64,000 bases of DNA from the NCBI GenBank assembly GCA_037957365.1, contig JARHVA010001190.1, positions 747,001 through 811,000 on the forward strand, given 5' to 3'. A model generated the notes under the pieces. That model had not been told where the DNA came from, did not search any database, and saw only the letters and a list, made by a program, of their open reading frames with translations. Source of the DNA: Torreya grandis (Eukaryota > Streptophyta > Pinopsida > Cupressales > Taxaceae). Positions 1 through 11,052 of the stretch are shown piece after piece. The translations under genes were made by a program, and so were the position numbers. Every line of letters starts with the position of its first letter. The stretch's first letter is position 1.

Positions 1-560
1 TGATTATAACTACCTTTGGGCAAATCATTGTTATCCTTTTGACATAGTTTGTAATTGCTCTACCTTGTCTAGACACTTTTGTTACTAATTATAAATACCT
101 TTGTGTAAATTAATACCTTATCCATAGATGATTTTTGAGTTTTTATGTTATATTTGCCACTTATTATAAATGCCTTTGGTAAATTAGTATTTTTACTAGA
201 CTGGTTTCATGTTTGTTATTTTCCCTTTAGATAGTTTAGTTGTTTTACCCTTTAGGTCTCTTTTACAAAGTCAAAGGGTTTTTGTTTTAGACCTTGATTG
301 TTTATTACCTTTGAGACCTTTGTCTTTCATGATACCTAGCCATAGATACTAACATTCCTCATTACACACATAACGAGACTATGTATAATCTATACTATGA
401 GAACTTTATGATCCGTAACCATTTTATTCAAGAGTTGTATGGTGATGATATAGCTTATGAGATGGATCCCTATCTATCTTATAATATATTAAAAAAAGGT
501 CATACCCACTAGTGCAATATTTGGTGATTTCAACTTCCTATCTAGGCCAAGAAAAAGAGA
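1..560 (+). repeat. Tat-1 5' leader with three TTTGG-type motif copies
   Basis: Noncoding, T-rich sequence upstream of the gag relic. It holds three spaced copies (near 2, 86 and 160) of a motif of the form ATTATAA-CTACCTTTGG-CAAAT. The same motif recurs at 17702, 41525-41640 and 55070-55190. The first copy begins TGATT and ends AATCA, so it can fold back on itself. The family position, just upstream of gag or protease, suggests the end of an LTR or a 5' UTR. That is inference, because the left end of the element lies outside the window. Confidence 0.5.
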
Positions 561-2080
561 AAATAACACAATACCTTGCTCAAGTAATACTCAGTGTTGA
601 ACAAATCTAATAACAAGAGCCCTATTATGTTGAGATGCCATCGTAGACAAGTTACAATCCTTTCTTGTTTGATCATCATTTTTTAGAGAACAAAGAAAAA
701 ATTATCATCAAAGCCATAGAAGTAGGAGCCAAGTTTATGATAGACTTCCCACATGGAAGTCTAAGTAGTTTGATTAGAACTCCTAGTAATCTTCCATGAA
801 AATAACAATTCTTACAGGCATCAACTAGTTATAGTCAATATTTAGTCCAAATGTTACAACAAAGACAAAGTATGCTTGCAAAAGGAAAAGGTTCTATGGA
901 AAATCAAATGAAATAGGTACAACAAGCATAACAAAATTACCTCAACCTAGCTCACAATTTTAACACAATGGTTATTTATAACATGTTTATTATTAAGCTA
1001 ACACCATCAATAAGGCCATAAATAAATGTTTTAGGCTATGCAAACAAAAACATAAACCCATTTATCAAAAGTGTGTTAGTTGGTGACATGTTTAATGTTC
1101 CCATTTTGATATAAAATACTACTACTCAAATGGAATACTTAAATCAAAACATTATGGATAATACACAAGTGCATTCTAATTTAAACCAAAGTGGGTCTAT
1201 TTGTTCATCAAACAACACAAATAATATTCCTCCAACTAATTCCAAAAGTGGATTTAAATAATAGGACATAGGTATGCCTATTTACCAAACACAATAAGCA
1301 ACCTCCACTCCTCAAACATTTACTTCCTTGAGTGTGCAAACAAGGGAAATAATCCAATAATAGACCAACTTACCACCTCAACAAGTGCAGGACACTATGA
1401 AACCACAATAGGGGGTAAAAAAATGTTCTATGATAACAAGCACAAACCAATACACCTCAACAAACATAAATGTTGCCTAATCCACAACATGTTTCTCTTG
1501 ATCATAAAGTGCTAGTTGGTCAAAAACAACAAATGTCAAACCCATAACAAGTGCCTATCCAACAATAGGTGTTCAACCAAAAATAAGGTTCCTATGTATA
1601 AAAGGTACAAAATGATACATAATAGTTACCTTTTACCCAATAGGTAAAACATGTACAACAAGGATCCAACTTTAAACACTTTTAATAATATGGATCTAGT
1701 CAATAATGTGTTCCCTTTATAAAATAGGGTTCGATGAGTAGATATCAAGTTCCCTTGCAAACCCATTAATACCAACATATCACATGGAGACAAATATGAT
1801 TAGCACAACTAAAATTCACCATCCAAGGTTTTCTAGAAAATATATGCTAATTTTTTTTCTAAATTCAACATATTCCATATCAATAATACAATCCCAAGGC
1901 ACAAATACCTATACCTAGTCATTCGACCAATAAGACCAACATTTTATAGTATGTTTTCCTCACTTACCTCAATCTAAGTGACCCACCTTTGATCATATAA
2001 ACCCAACAACAACAACCCACTCCATCTGAATTCCTTACCCAAGAGTTTTAGTAAATGAAGGATACAATTTAATCTATACA
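561..2080 (+). pseudogene. Gln-rich N-terminal part of Tat-1 gag or upstream ORF, decayed
   Basis: The plus strand reads as a low-complexity Gln/Asn/Thr/Pro-rich protein in changing frames (for example the stretch near 1120-1420). It is interrupted by many TAG and TAA codons, often beside CAA/CAG codons, as if Gln codons had been lost by C-to-T change. There is no recognisable folded domain. Its position directly before the conserved gag domain fits a disordered leader region of a Tat-type polyprotein. It could instead be a separate upstream ORF, as in Ogre elements. No intact start can be assigned. Confidence 0.45.
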
Positions 2081-2720
2081 AATTAGAGAGTAAATAAAGA
2101 AATTTAAACTGAATGAAATATACTTGTATCCATTCAAAATGGATTATCTACAAATACCATTTCCACCAAGTTATGAGCCACCTAAATTTGACAAATACAA
2201 GGGCAAAGGTGACCCTAAAGATCATCTAAATTAATTATTTGTTTATTGCTCTCCAATGGCATATAGCTACATATATTTACTTATACTCTTTCCAAGGAAT
2301 CTAGCTAGACAAGCCTTGGAATGGATTTCAAAATTGCCAAAGAATTATGTACCTAAATTCGATGATATTTTTGATAATATTGTATAGTATTTTTCATATA
2401 ATATTGAGAAAAATATTATAGTTATGGACTTGGTCTAAGTTAAATATAATAATGGTGAAATATTCACTGATTATTTATAATGTTAGAGAGCATTGGTGAG
2501 CTAATTCACTCATAATTTACTAGATAAACAGTTGGTCATGAGTTAGCTTGCACAATCAGATATATTATCATATTGAGCTATAATATGCTCATAAATTTTA
2601 AGAAGTTATATAGAAAATAATACAAATTAAGAAATCCCTTGTTAACAAAGGGATAATTAAGCTATCTTATTCCAACTAGATCCAAAATTAGCTCAAGGCT
2701 AGTAGAACCAAAACTAAAGC
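2081..2720 (+). pseudogene. gag: Ty3/gypsy gag (retrotransposon gag domain), Tat-1
   Basis: Capsid-like gag of a Tat-lineage Ty3 element; it would package the element RNA. Reading plus-strand frames gives PPKFDKYKGKGDPKDHL near 2176-2230, then a leucine/phenylalanine-rich block with ARQALEWISKLP near 2300-2340, then a DLVNMK-like block and a YLQRWRAL-like block near 2420-2500. These are the successive landmarks of the plant retrotransposon gag domain (KFDGKGDP, the W-x-x-LP block and the Q-R-W block). Several Gln and Trp positions are now stops. It continues the preceding Q-rich region and leads to the zinc-binding tail. Not functional. Confidence 0.75.
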
Positions 2721-4080
2721 CAAAACCATATCAAAATCTAATTCAAATACTAGATCCAATCCCACTATAGGTAAACAAAAATGAGAGACCAAAACCTTAC
2801 AACCAAAATAATAATGTTGTTGGAAATAAGGTCACTAAATCATACCATGTTCAGATGGTGCAAACATTAGTTGTCTATATACCTCTGCCCATTCAACAAC
2901 CACCACCTCCATACATTTAGCCAAGGTCTCTATAAAACTAATAACCACATAATAAAAAATAATTTCAAGACCTTATTTTGAGGATAATACAACCCATTTA
3001 TATATGATTTAATGACCTTGGTGAGCTTATTGAATATGTGTTTCAAAAAATGTTTCAAGAAAATATGATCAGTTGGTCGATACTAAAGCCATTTCCTGAA
3101 GGGGTTATTTTTATTGATTGGTAAAAATAACATGAATTTTGTGAGTAACATCATGTCAAAGGACATTATATATATTTTTATATACAACTCAGGCATTTGA
3201 TTGAGAATATGCTAGAAAATGGATAGCTACAAAGAGATACCCATGCTCCTATGACCAATCATAACTTAGAAATCTATCAAAATACATTTCCCCAACATAA
3301 CAATAGCAAAAACTAGTATTAGTACCAATAATAACAACAATAGAGGTAGATAAATCCATTAAAAAATTAATAAAAATAGTGCCAATGATAATAATAGTAA
3401 TAGAATGATCAGAACCATGGGCAAACTGGCCAAACTAACCAAGGAGGCCATCATGCCATTGCATATACCTATAACAATGTTGTAGGACACATCTTAGGTA
3501 GTCATGTTTCCAATACTACCATTAACCCTCAGCCAAATACAAATAAACCTAAACCCTCACCTAAAAATGCCTATCAACCAAACAATGCCTATTAACCTCC
3601 TTTTGTGAGTAATTATCTTTCAGACCGTGTTATAATCCAAGCTCAACATCACCCTATAATTACCATTTTAGGCCCTATTATATTCCCATCCAATTACCAA
3701 ATCCAAGTACTAAATGAGATTGCATAATCACAACTCGATGAGCCAATATCACTATCAAGGGATGGTAGCCAAATACCTTGAATGATCTCATTCAGCCTTC
3801 CATGCCTATTAGAAACAAACAAATTACTAAAACTGAGAGGAAGACCTATGAGATTATGTAGAAACTAAAGAATTAACCTACGTAAATATCCATCATGGAT
3901 TTTTTGTGTATGTCTAGCATCTATAAATACATATTGAATGAGTACTTGAGCCAATCCCTCATGCTATATGACATCACTCCAATAAATTCCAAGCCATGGT
4001 AGGACACTTAGCTCCTGGATAACATCTTACATTTGATCAAAGTGACATGTCAACCTTGGTCCATCTACATAATAACCAAT
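2721..4080 (+). pseudogene. Tat-1 gag C-terminal part with zinc-binding-like site and linker
   Basis: Between gag and protease the plus strand encodes, in pieces, a Pro/Gln/Asn-rich linker. Around 3090-3200 there is a cysteine/histidine block followed by LRHLIENMLENG. Tat-type polyproteins have an E/YCEFH-x-x-x-GH-x-x-x-x-C site followed by an L-x-x-x-I-x-x-x-I-x-x-G helix at this place. Here the last Cys codon appears lost. A second Asn/Gln-rich low-complexity tract (3290-3420, AATAAT and CAA/TAA repeats) follows. The assignment is by motif order and context. The linker itself is not conserved enough to name. Confidence 0.5.
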
Positions 4081-4440
4081 TTTACATCAAGTTAAGTATT
4101 AAAAACCATAAATTTAAATGCATTCTTGTAGATAATGGTTCATGCCTCAACATTGTGTCTTTGAACTTGATCAAACATCTTGGATATACAAAAATTGACT
4201 TGTAACTAGATACCATTATTATTAAGGCATATGATAATGAGGAATGGGAATATTAAGCTACTATTAGCTTACCAATGGCCATTGGGACTTTGACCCATAA
4301 CATTATATGCCATGTTATGGATCTACAATTATCTTAGAATATGTTATTGGTTTGACCCTAGATCCATGAAATCAAGGCCATACCTTCTATATTACATCAG
4401 TGTATAAAATTTCCCATTGAGGGATGGAAGTGACTATACC
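4081..4440 (+). pseudogene. PR: Aspartic protease of Tat-1
   Basis: Retropepsin-like aspartic protease that would cut the Gag-Pol polyprotein. The active-site segment reads ILVDNGSCLNIVSL with the D-N-G-S triad codons at 4131-4142. The DNGSS form rather than DSGA is usual in the Tat lineage. Downstream come IKHLGY, a HVMDLQLS-like block, and a degenerate LLGRPWIH block followed by AIPSILHQCIKFP near 4370-4410, all conserved landmarks of Tat proteases. At least three in-frame stops are present. The protease is followed by a linker that is cut by the copia insertion at 5245. Confidence 0.8.
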
Positions 4441-5244
4441 AGTTGATATCCAACCATATAAATATTTATAATATCTCAAAGTTGAGTATAATAGTTATAA
4501 CTATCAATTTGGCATGAATCTTATTCCCAAATTTGATGGAGGAAGATCTAAGAAAGGAAAATCCATTGAATCAAGACTAAAAGCCAATTACATTGACCCA
4601 AAAAACCTAACATCTACCTCATCTATGCCTCCACCAAATTTTTTTGATCACTTATATATAAATGGAAAAGGTCTCAAAGAATATAATACTAATGACTCAT
4701 TCCATATTGCCAAATTACCATAAAATCCAAAAACCTATAGGAGACCTGAAGTTAAGACTATTCGCATGGAGTGGCAAACTAGGAGAAAATCTCAACTGAA
4801 CAAACCCATTGTTTTCAAACTAGCCTCTAGCCTAAAACAAGACCCCTTGATTGAATATGATTTATGGATTTACATTAATGAGTTATCTAACTATTACCAA
4901 AGTGAAATGTATCACATTTATAACCAGATTATGGATTAGCTAGCTTATGAAGGTAGAGGCATGTGGCTACATCAAAAAGGAATGATCAATCCTATATCAA
5001 TGAAAAAGTACAAAGTAATTCATGGTATTTGATTTAAAATACTTTGGGGTGACCTCAAATACCTTATTTACATTCCAACACCATCAACTAGTAAAGATGA
5101 TGTCAACAATGATGTAGGGTTCTATTATAGCATAGATGATGTCCTTACCAATACAAATTCATTTAACCCCCATGTTATTTGTATAGTTAGCCTTATTTAT
5201 TGCCCTTTGATTCTTAATTTTATCACCCACAATTGTGTTATAGG
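4441..5244 (+). pseudogene. Tat-1 protease-RT linker, left half
   Basis: Coding-like linker between protease and reverse transcriptase. One open stretch (4514-4723, 69 codons) starts MNLIPKFDGG. The frame continues after a stop with a block containing KPIVFKLAS and EYDLWIYINELS up to about 5240. No named domain is seen; Tat polyproteins carry a variable linker here. The reading is cut by the copia insertion and resumes after 13415. Confidence 0.4.
5240..5244. repeat. Target-site duplication (left) of copia-1
   Basis: ATAGG lies directly before the left LTR. The matching five bases after the right LTR are ACAAG (13415-13419). The two differ by one C/T and one G/A transition, consistent with an original ACAGG that decayed at both copies. 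Confidence 0.5.
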
Positions 5245-7607
5245 TGCAATCACTAAAAGTGGGGGTGAATCAGTGATGCAAATCCAAACTTCAATTCCAA
5301 TCTTTGCAATCCTTAATCAATCAACACAAACATTCATAAAGCATACACATCATTCATAATAGTGAACCAAAAAGATGATGTAAAATCAGACACATGACAC
5401 ATGAATCACATAGGATACCCTCATGGGGAATAAAATCTACTCTTAATCATGAAAACACATGGACTACTTATTCTATAAGATGATCACAAACATGAGACCT
5501 TTTAGTGAATCACCCACTTCACAAAGAGCACCCACCCCTAATCATGAACAAGCACCAACTTATTTTGGATGTTGTGCACCCACTCAATACCTATGAAATA
5601 AATAGCTCCAAGACTTTGATTTCTTGTCAATCTAATTGAGAAACAATGTATACCACTTCTCTTTCAACCCTTCACTCTCTCAAGCTTGCATACACAAACA
5701 ATGCATCCAAAACACCCTTTTGGATCACTCTAGACCTCTTCTCTCATTATCAATCTTCAATATTTCAAGTACAATATTATGACATTATAATCATGACCTA
5801 TAGGTCATACACACAATCCTCAACTTGATTTTCTCTTCAATCCATCCACTAGGGACACTCACTCTCCTCTTCCTTCACCACACTACTCTCTACTTTGCAC
5901 TCTCACACATAAAACCATCACTTTTGATTTCACTCTTTATAGAGTCTTCATGAATATCATCTTCTTATTCAATCATAAAACTTGCCTTAACCCTTAAGGT
6001 TTATATCACACTAAGACATAGCTCCATACCACCCTCATAGGTTGACCAAAGCATCCATGGGTCACCCTTAAGCAACTATACCTTTCAATTAGACTTAGTG
6101 GCCCTTATAAGTCTCATAGAGACCTATTCACTCCTTTAGCACTTCATTGATAAAAAAATAAACATAAAATCACTTCCAAATGAATATGCCCACTCTACAT
6201 GATCCTTAAGATACCTTCAAGTGATTACATCCATCACTACACTCATCTGTATATGCAAAACCTGCTTAAACATTGGTCTTATACACAAGAACACTATGAA
6301 TGAATAAACTATAAAATTTTAAGCATTTTTTCATACTAAATATTGATTTTTTAAACATCCGAAATCCACACAAATGGTCCTCATGGAGTCTAAAATACTT
6401 TCCAATAGTTAATTCACCTTGAAATAACCAAACACCATCAATATAAACACAAACATCCTTCTCAGGTCACTTTCACATGATCTTCAAACACACAATCAAA
6501 TTTGGGTATTAATAAATAAAATTATACAAATATTCAAACCTTATAATCAATTTTTATGGATGTTCCTTGGAGTAATTTACAACTTTCATTTTTACTCCAT
6601 CAAGAAATTCTACCATATGCTCAAGATATAATAAAAATAATACATACTAGTTTTTCCTTTATTAATTTAAATTCCAATGGTCACTGTGTAAAGAAAAATC
6701 TTCAAACACATGTCTTCATCTTGTTCCCCCTTTCAACTTGATCAAATACGCTCTATCTATCTCCTCAAAAGTCTCTCATTCTTTAAATTTAATCACTAGC
6801 TGTTGATCTTCGATCTATGCTTCCAAGATTATGACACTTGGTATCCCCCACATGTTTTCTATGGACTCTCCTATTTAATAATCTATTCACTTATGCCACT
6901 TAAAAGCCATACATGTATTCTTTATACCCTGATATCAGTCTCCAAATGTGCTTATGTCACTTGGTAGTCCCATATGCAATCTCATAATTCTTTGACTTAA
7001 TGACCTCATTTTTGTTGTTAGATCTCCATTTATGATTAATGTGTGTCATAAGATCTTTAATTCAAATAATTGATCTGATTGATCTATATTTTGACACTTG
7101 GCAGCCCTGTATAAATATCACTCATTATTGCAATTTGGCTAAGTATGGGAAACATTACAATCTTCTTGGAAGGCCAACTTTGCACCTCGATATCTTCACA
7201 ACCTCATGACCTAAAACTTGGACCATAAGATCTTGGTATAAAATTTATTAGACCCATGTGACCAAATCCTTTTGATACTACCATATGTGTGAATTATTAT
7301 ATCATCAATATTCTCACTCAACCTGATTTGTCAAGAAGACTAAGAGAACCTAGACATTCATATGATTGTTTTGATGAATTATTTTTACTTCCAAAATCAC
7401 TCCAAGCATTCATAACACCTCATATGACCTATAAAACATGAACACACCATCAATAACACCCATCAACTACCTCACCAAGACAAACACTGAAGAACCATGC
7501 AAAAACACTAAAGCACATTGAATCACACTTTGTCATTGTCATTCTAACACACAAGACACCTCATAAACACTCTTTTTTACCTTGGAGACATCATTGAAAA
7601 CTCTCCA
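5245..7607 (-). repeat. 3' LTR of copia-1 (minus orientation)
   Basis: Direct repeat of 11053-13414. On the plus strand it begins TGCAATCACT and ends CTCTCCA, so it is a TG...CA LTR. The boundary is set by the TSD-like ATAGG on the left and the polypurine tract on the right. The content is noncoding; short open stretches such as 5646-5828 and 6556-6741 have no family resemblance. A minus-strand TATA-like box lies at 5932-5945. Confidence 0.85.
5932..5945 (-). promoter_or_regulatory. TATA-like box in copia-1 3' LTR
   Basis: Minus strand reads ACTCTATAAAGAGT. The same element is kept in the other LTR near 11743-11755. It is the only strong TATA-like site I noticed in the LTR and could set the U3/R transition. 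The transcript start itself cannot be seen. Confidence 0.4.
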
Positions 7608-7610
7608 AAA

Positions 7611-7622
7611 ATCTCCCCCTTT
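7611..7622 (-). other. Polypurine tract of copia-1
   Basis: Minus strand reads AAAGGGGGAGAT immediately before the LTR start. It primes plus-strand DNA synthesis in LTR elements. The identical 12-mer precedes the 3' LTR of copia-2 (37928-37939), which suggests the two copia elements are related. Confidence 0.8.
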
Positions 7623-8355
7623 GTGATTGATGTCAACACCAATCAAAAAGCTTATGCACATACTCCTAATTCCTCTATAAATAATTTCTCCCCCATTGAT
7701 AAAATTATAAAGTGGGCACCAATTGATCCTAAGGACCTAAATAGACTTTAAGGACCAATAATAAGAAAGACCACCTTAGATAGATGATAAAAAATCCCCT
7801 TATCATTGTGTATACCACTTCTTACCAGCTCTTCTCAGTCTTGCTCACTGACAACACACCATCTTGAGCATATCCTACTTTATGAAGAAGACATACACAA
7901 TATCAAGCAAATGGGAGTGATCACATTTTCATAATACTGAGAGAGACTCTCCCTAAGTATCCTAAACCTAAGCTCTTCTTGAGCACCTTTAGACCATCTG
8001 CACTCATGACAAAATTTCATGATTTCCTTCAAATTTCATCTCATAATACAACACCATGATCTCCAATGGATTTTCAAAGCAATATCAAAACAAACTTACC
8101 TTCATACTTTATGATTTGACCTATCAAACCAAGCATAAAAATATTACAATATTTTACTTTTAGAACCAATGTCCCTCAATGATTTTATTGAATATTTTCA
8201 TTATGAATCATTGGAGAAATATTATTAAATTGTTGTTTCCCCTCTTGTACTGATAGTATCATCTAGTTCATCACCTAGATCATGCACACTTGCTTATACA
8301 TATGACATATGTCTCATAGGAAGCATAAATAGAGACACCCATTTGTCATGAGAGA
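7623..8355 (-). other. copia-1 internal 3' segment, no recognised domain
   Basis: Between the end of the gag relic and the polypurine tract. Short, broken open stretches only. Nothing resembling copia protease, integrase, RT or RNase H is seen on the minus strand, so the pol region is absent rather than merely frameshifted. Confidence 0.5.
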
Positions 8356-10980
8356 CTAGCAATCCCAAAACTCAAGAGACTCCCACATCTCCATGCTCTT
8401 ACTTGACTTGAAGTCTTGCCTCATCATCATATTGAATTTGAGTGACTCCTTAACTTCACATTTTATTTTTAACTCAAATTCTTTCTTGATATTCTTATCC
8501 ATTTGGGTAGATAAGGCTTTCTCTTTGCTTATTGGAATTGTTTCTTGTTCAATCATGACAAACAACCCATTCACTTCCTTGGATCTTCATTCATTATAGC
8601 TTCTTTTCTTTGTTTTATGATTTATTTTATTTGAATTAAGAGATTGACCATTCCTACATGACCTTTTTATGTGACCTCTCTCTTGATACTTGTAGTAAAC
8701 CATATTTCTTAAGAAAAACTCATTATTTCTTACCTTGTTAGGACATAATCTTGTAATGTGCCCCATTTCATAGCAATTGTAGCATTCAAATTTAATTATA
8801 CCACTTGATTAATGATTCATATCATAGTTCCAATAAAATTCATTCCTTGAGGGTCTTTTACACTCTCTTAACCTATGACCAAATTAATTGTAGGAGTAGC
8901 ACTGACCATTGAAATTTCCATACCTTATAGCATTTGGTTGTCTGATAGGACTATTTTTCAATTTGATAGTACCATCATTCATTTATTTATCATTGGCCTT
9001 TAAGGTTTGATTCTTCTTGTTCATGTTAGCTTTCTCTTTATCTTTATTTGCAACATTTTATTCCTTTTCAAAACCTAGACCACATCTATCACTTACAGAC
9101 ATTTGACTACTTAAAATGTTTTCAAGATTATTAGCACTATTTTAAAACTTTACAAAGGACCTTACCTTACTATATGTCTTCTCCAACTCAACCTTCAAGG
9201 GCTCAATTTCAGTCATATACCTAGAACATTCATTTTATTTTGTTTTTAGGATTATAGACATAGTTTCCAACTGAGTATTGATATGCTTGATTGTATCTTC
9301 ATGTTCCCTAGTGTCATGATTTACTCTTGCCTCAAACACATTGAATTTATCCTTATATTCCTTGATTTGTGACATCATATTCTTGTTCTTTTTATTCTCA
9401 ATATTTAGATCTTAAAGAGCATTCATTGATTCAGCCTCATTATCTACCTTAGTTTCTTTATTATCTAAATCATCAGATACATATTTATTTGTCATGAGAT
9501 TATCTCTTTTAGAGCTTCTTTCTTCTAAATTTTGATATGTTTCAATTTTTTTCATATCTTGATTTAGTTTCATCTATAAAGACTCCATATCTGATTGATA
9601 CATGATACATTATTCATCCTTACTCTTTACCTCTTCATCAAGATTACAAACCTGAGTTTTAAGCTATAAATTGATCTCATCATGCTCCTTGGCTTCATTA
9701 CTCAGTCTTACTTCAAAATGGTCAATTTTTTCCTCATAGGTTTTGATCAAGGAAGCTTGTTTCTATTCTTACCTTGTAGTAGCTTCATTTCTTCCATAGT
9801 GTTTAGATATTTATCTTCAAGAGTGACTTTTTTATCTACTTCCTTTGAGTTATCTCCTTCAAATATATCTCTACTTAAATAAAATTCACCTTCATCATTA
9901 CTAAGAGCCATGAACAATGTTTCCTTATCCTCATATTGTGAAAAAAATCATCACTGTCTAATGTGTTTTACTCTTATCATGTAGATGAGTTACTATTTTC
10001 TTCATGGTAAAGACTCTTACTGCCTTTGTATGATTCCTTACTTCCATTTCTCTTATTGAAGAACTTTTTGTACTTGACATGACCCTCTAATTTCTTGTGT
10101 TCATCCTCATGATATTCTTATGAGCTTATTTGTGTTCAAAATTGCCTCTATCTAGGAATCTAGCTATAAAATGACCAACTTTATCACATGAAAAACATTT
10201 AAAAGGAAGTTTCCCTTCATAATTACTTGATCTTACATTCAATTTACTTGCAATCATGTCTTTAATTTGATCTTCATTAAGGTCAAATTATTCATGACTT
10301 AACTTATTCTTTTTGGCTTTTGTTTCCTTGATCACCTTGGAGGCTGCTTCCTTCTTTGGAGGTCTATCCTCATTGACTCTCATCTCATAGGTAGTAAGGA
10401 TCCCATGAAATTCATCCATCTTCATCTAATTAAGATCATGAATTTATTTTATAGTATATACTTTTGAATCAAATTTGAGAGTGAGAGACCTTAATACCTT
10501 TTGTACTATAGTAACTTCTTCAATCTTCTCTGCAATACCTCTGATCATGTTTACTATCTCATCAACCCTTAGAATAAATGATGTAACAATGTTTTCTTCC
10601 TTTATATTGAGTCCCTCAAATTGCCTTTGGTAAGTCTATAATTTAGACAAATTAACTTTTGAATCTCCTTCATAGATAGTTTACAATTTGACCCAAATTT
10701 CCTTGGTAGACTTATAATGGATAACCTTGGTGAGATTAATCTTTGAAAGACCATAAATGATGCCATTCATTGACTTTAAATTGTTTTCATTTAGATTCTT
10801 ATCAGTTATACTTATTGGGGGAATAGTTTGTGTAGTATAACCATCCATAATAGATTTCCAAATATAAAATCCTAGAGACATGATGTCTGTCCTCATTGTT
10901 ACACTCCAAAAAGCATAATTAGACCCATTTAATAGTGGTGCTTTATTTTTATACAAACCATGCATATGTTGACTTGACAT
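8356..10980 (-). pseudogene. gag: copia-1 gag: DUF4219/UBN2 domain, coiled coil, four zinc-knuckle sites
   Basis: Copia-type Gag, the RNA-binding capsid protein. Start ATG at 10980, 55 bp downstream of the primer-binding site. The first 99 codons are open and contain PLLNGSNYAFWSVTMR, the DUF4219 signature, then the start of a UBN2-like domain. A first CCHC site lies near 10150-10190 (CFSCDKVGHF..., last Cys now Phe). It is followed by a long Lys/Glu/Leu-rich coiled-coil-like region and then three more sites: near 8870-8910 (second Cys now Tyr), intact CYNCYEMGHITRLC near 8750-8800, and a third near 8660-8700 with its first two Cys changed to Tyr. The last open piece (8356-8574) ends the gag. 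Stops break the middle. The Cys losses are G-to-A on the coding strand. Confidence 0.8.
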
Positions 10981-11028
10981 ATTATACCTTAGATCACATT
11001 AAAGTGGTTAAAATTGCAAAGAAGATGT

Positions 11029-11041
11029 GGCTTTGATACCA
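11029..11041 (-). other. Primer-binding site (initiator tRNA-Met) of copia-1
   Basis: Minus strand reads TGGTATCAAAGCC, the usual copia site complementary to the 3' end of initiator methionine tRNA. It lies 11 bp from the inner end of the 5' LTR (11053). This fixes the element's orientation as minus. Confidence 0.85.
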
Positions 11042-11052
11042 ATTATAAGAGG

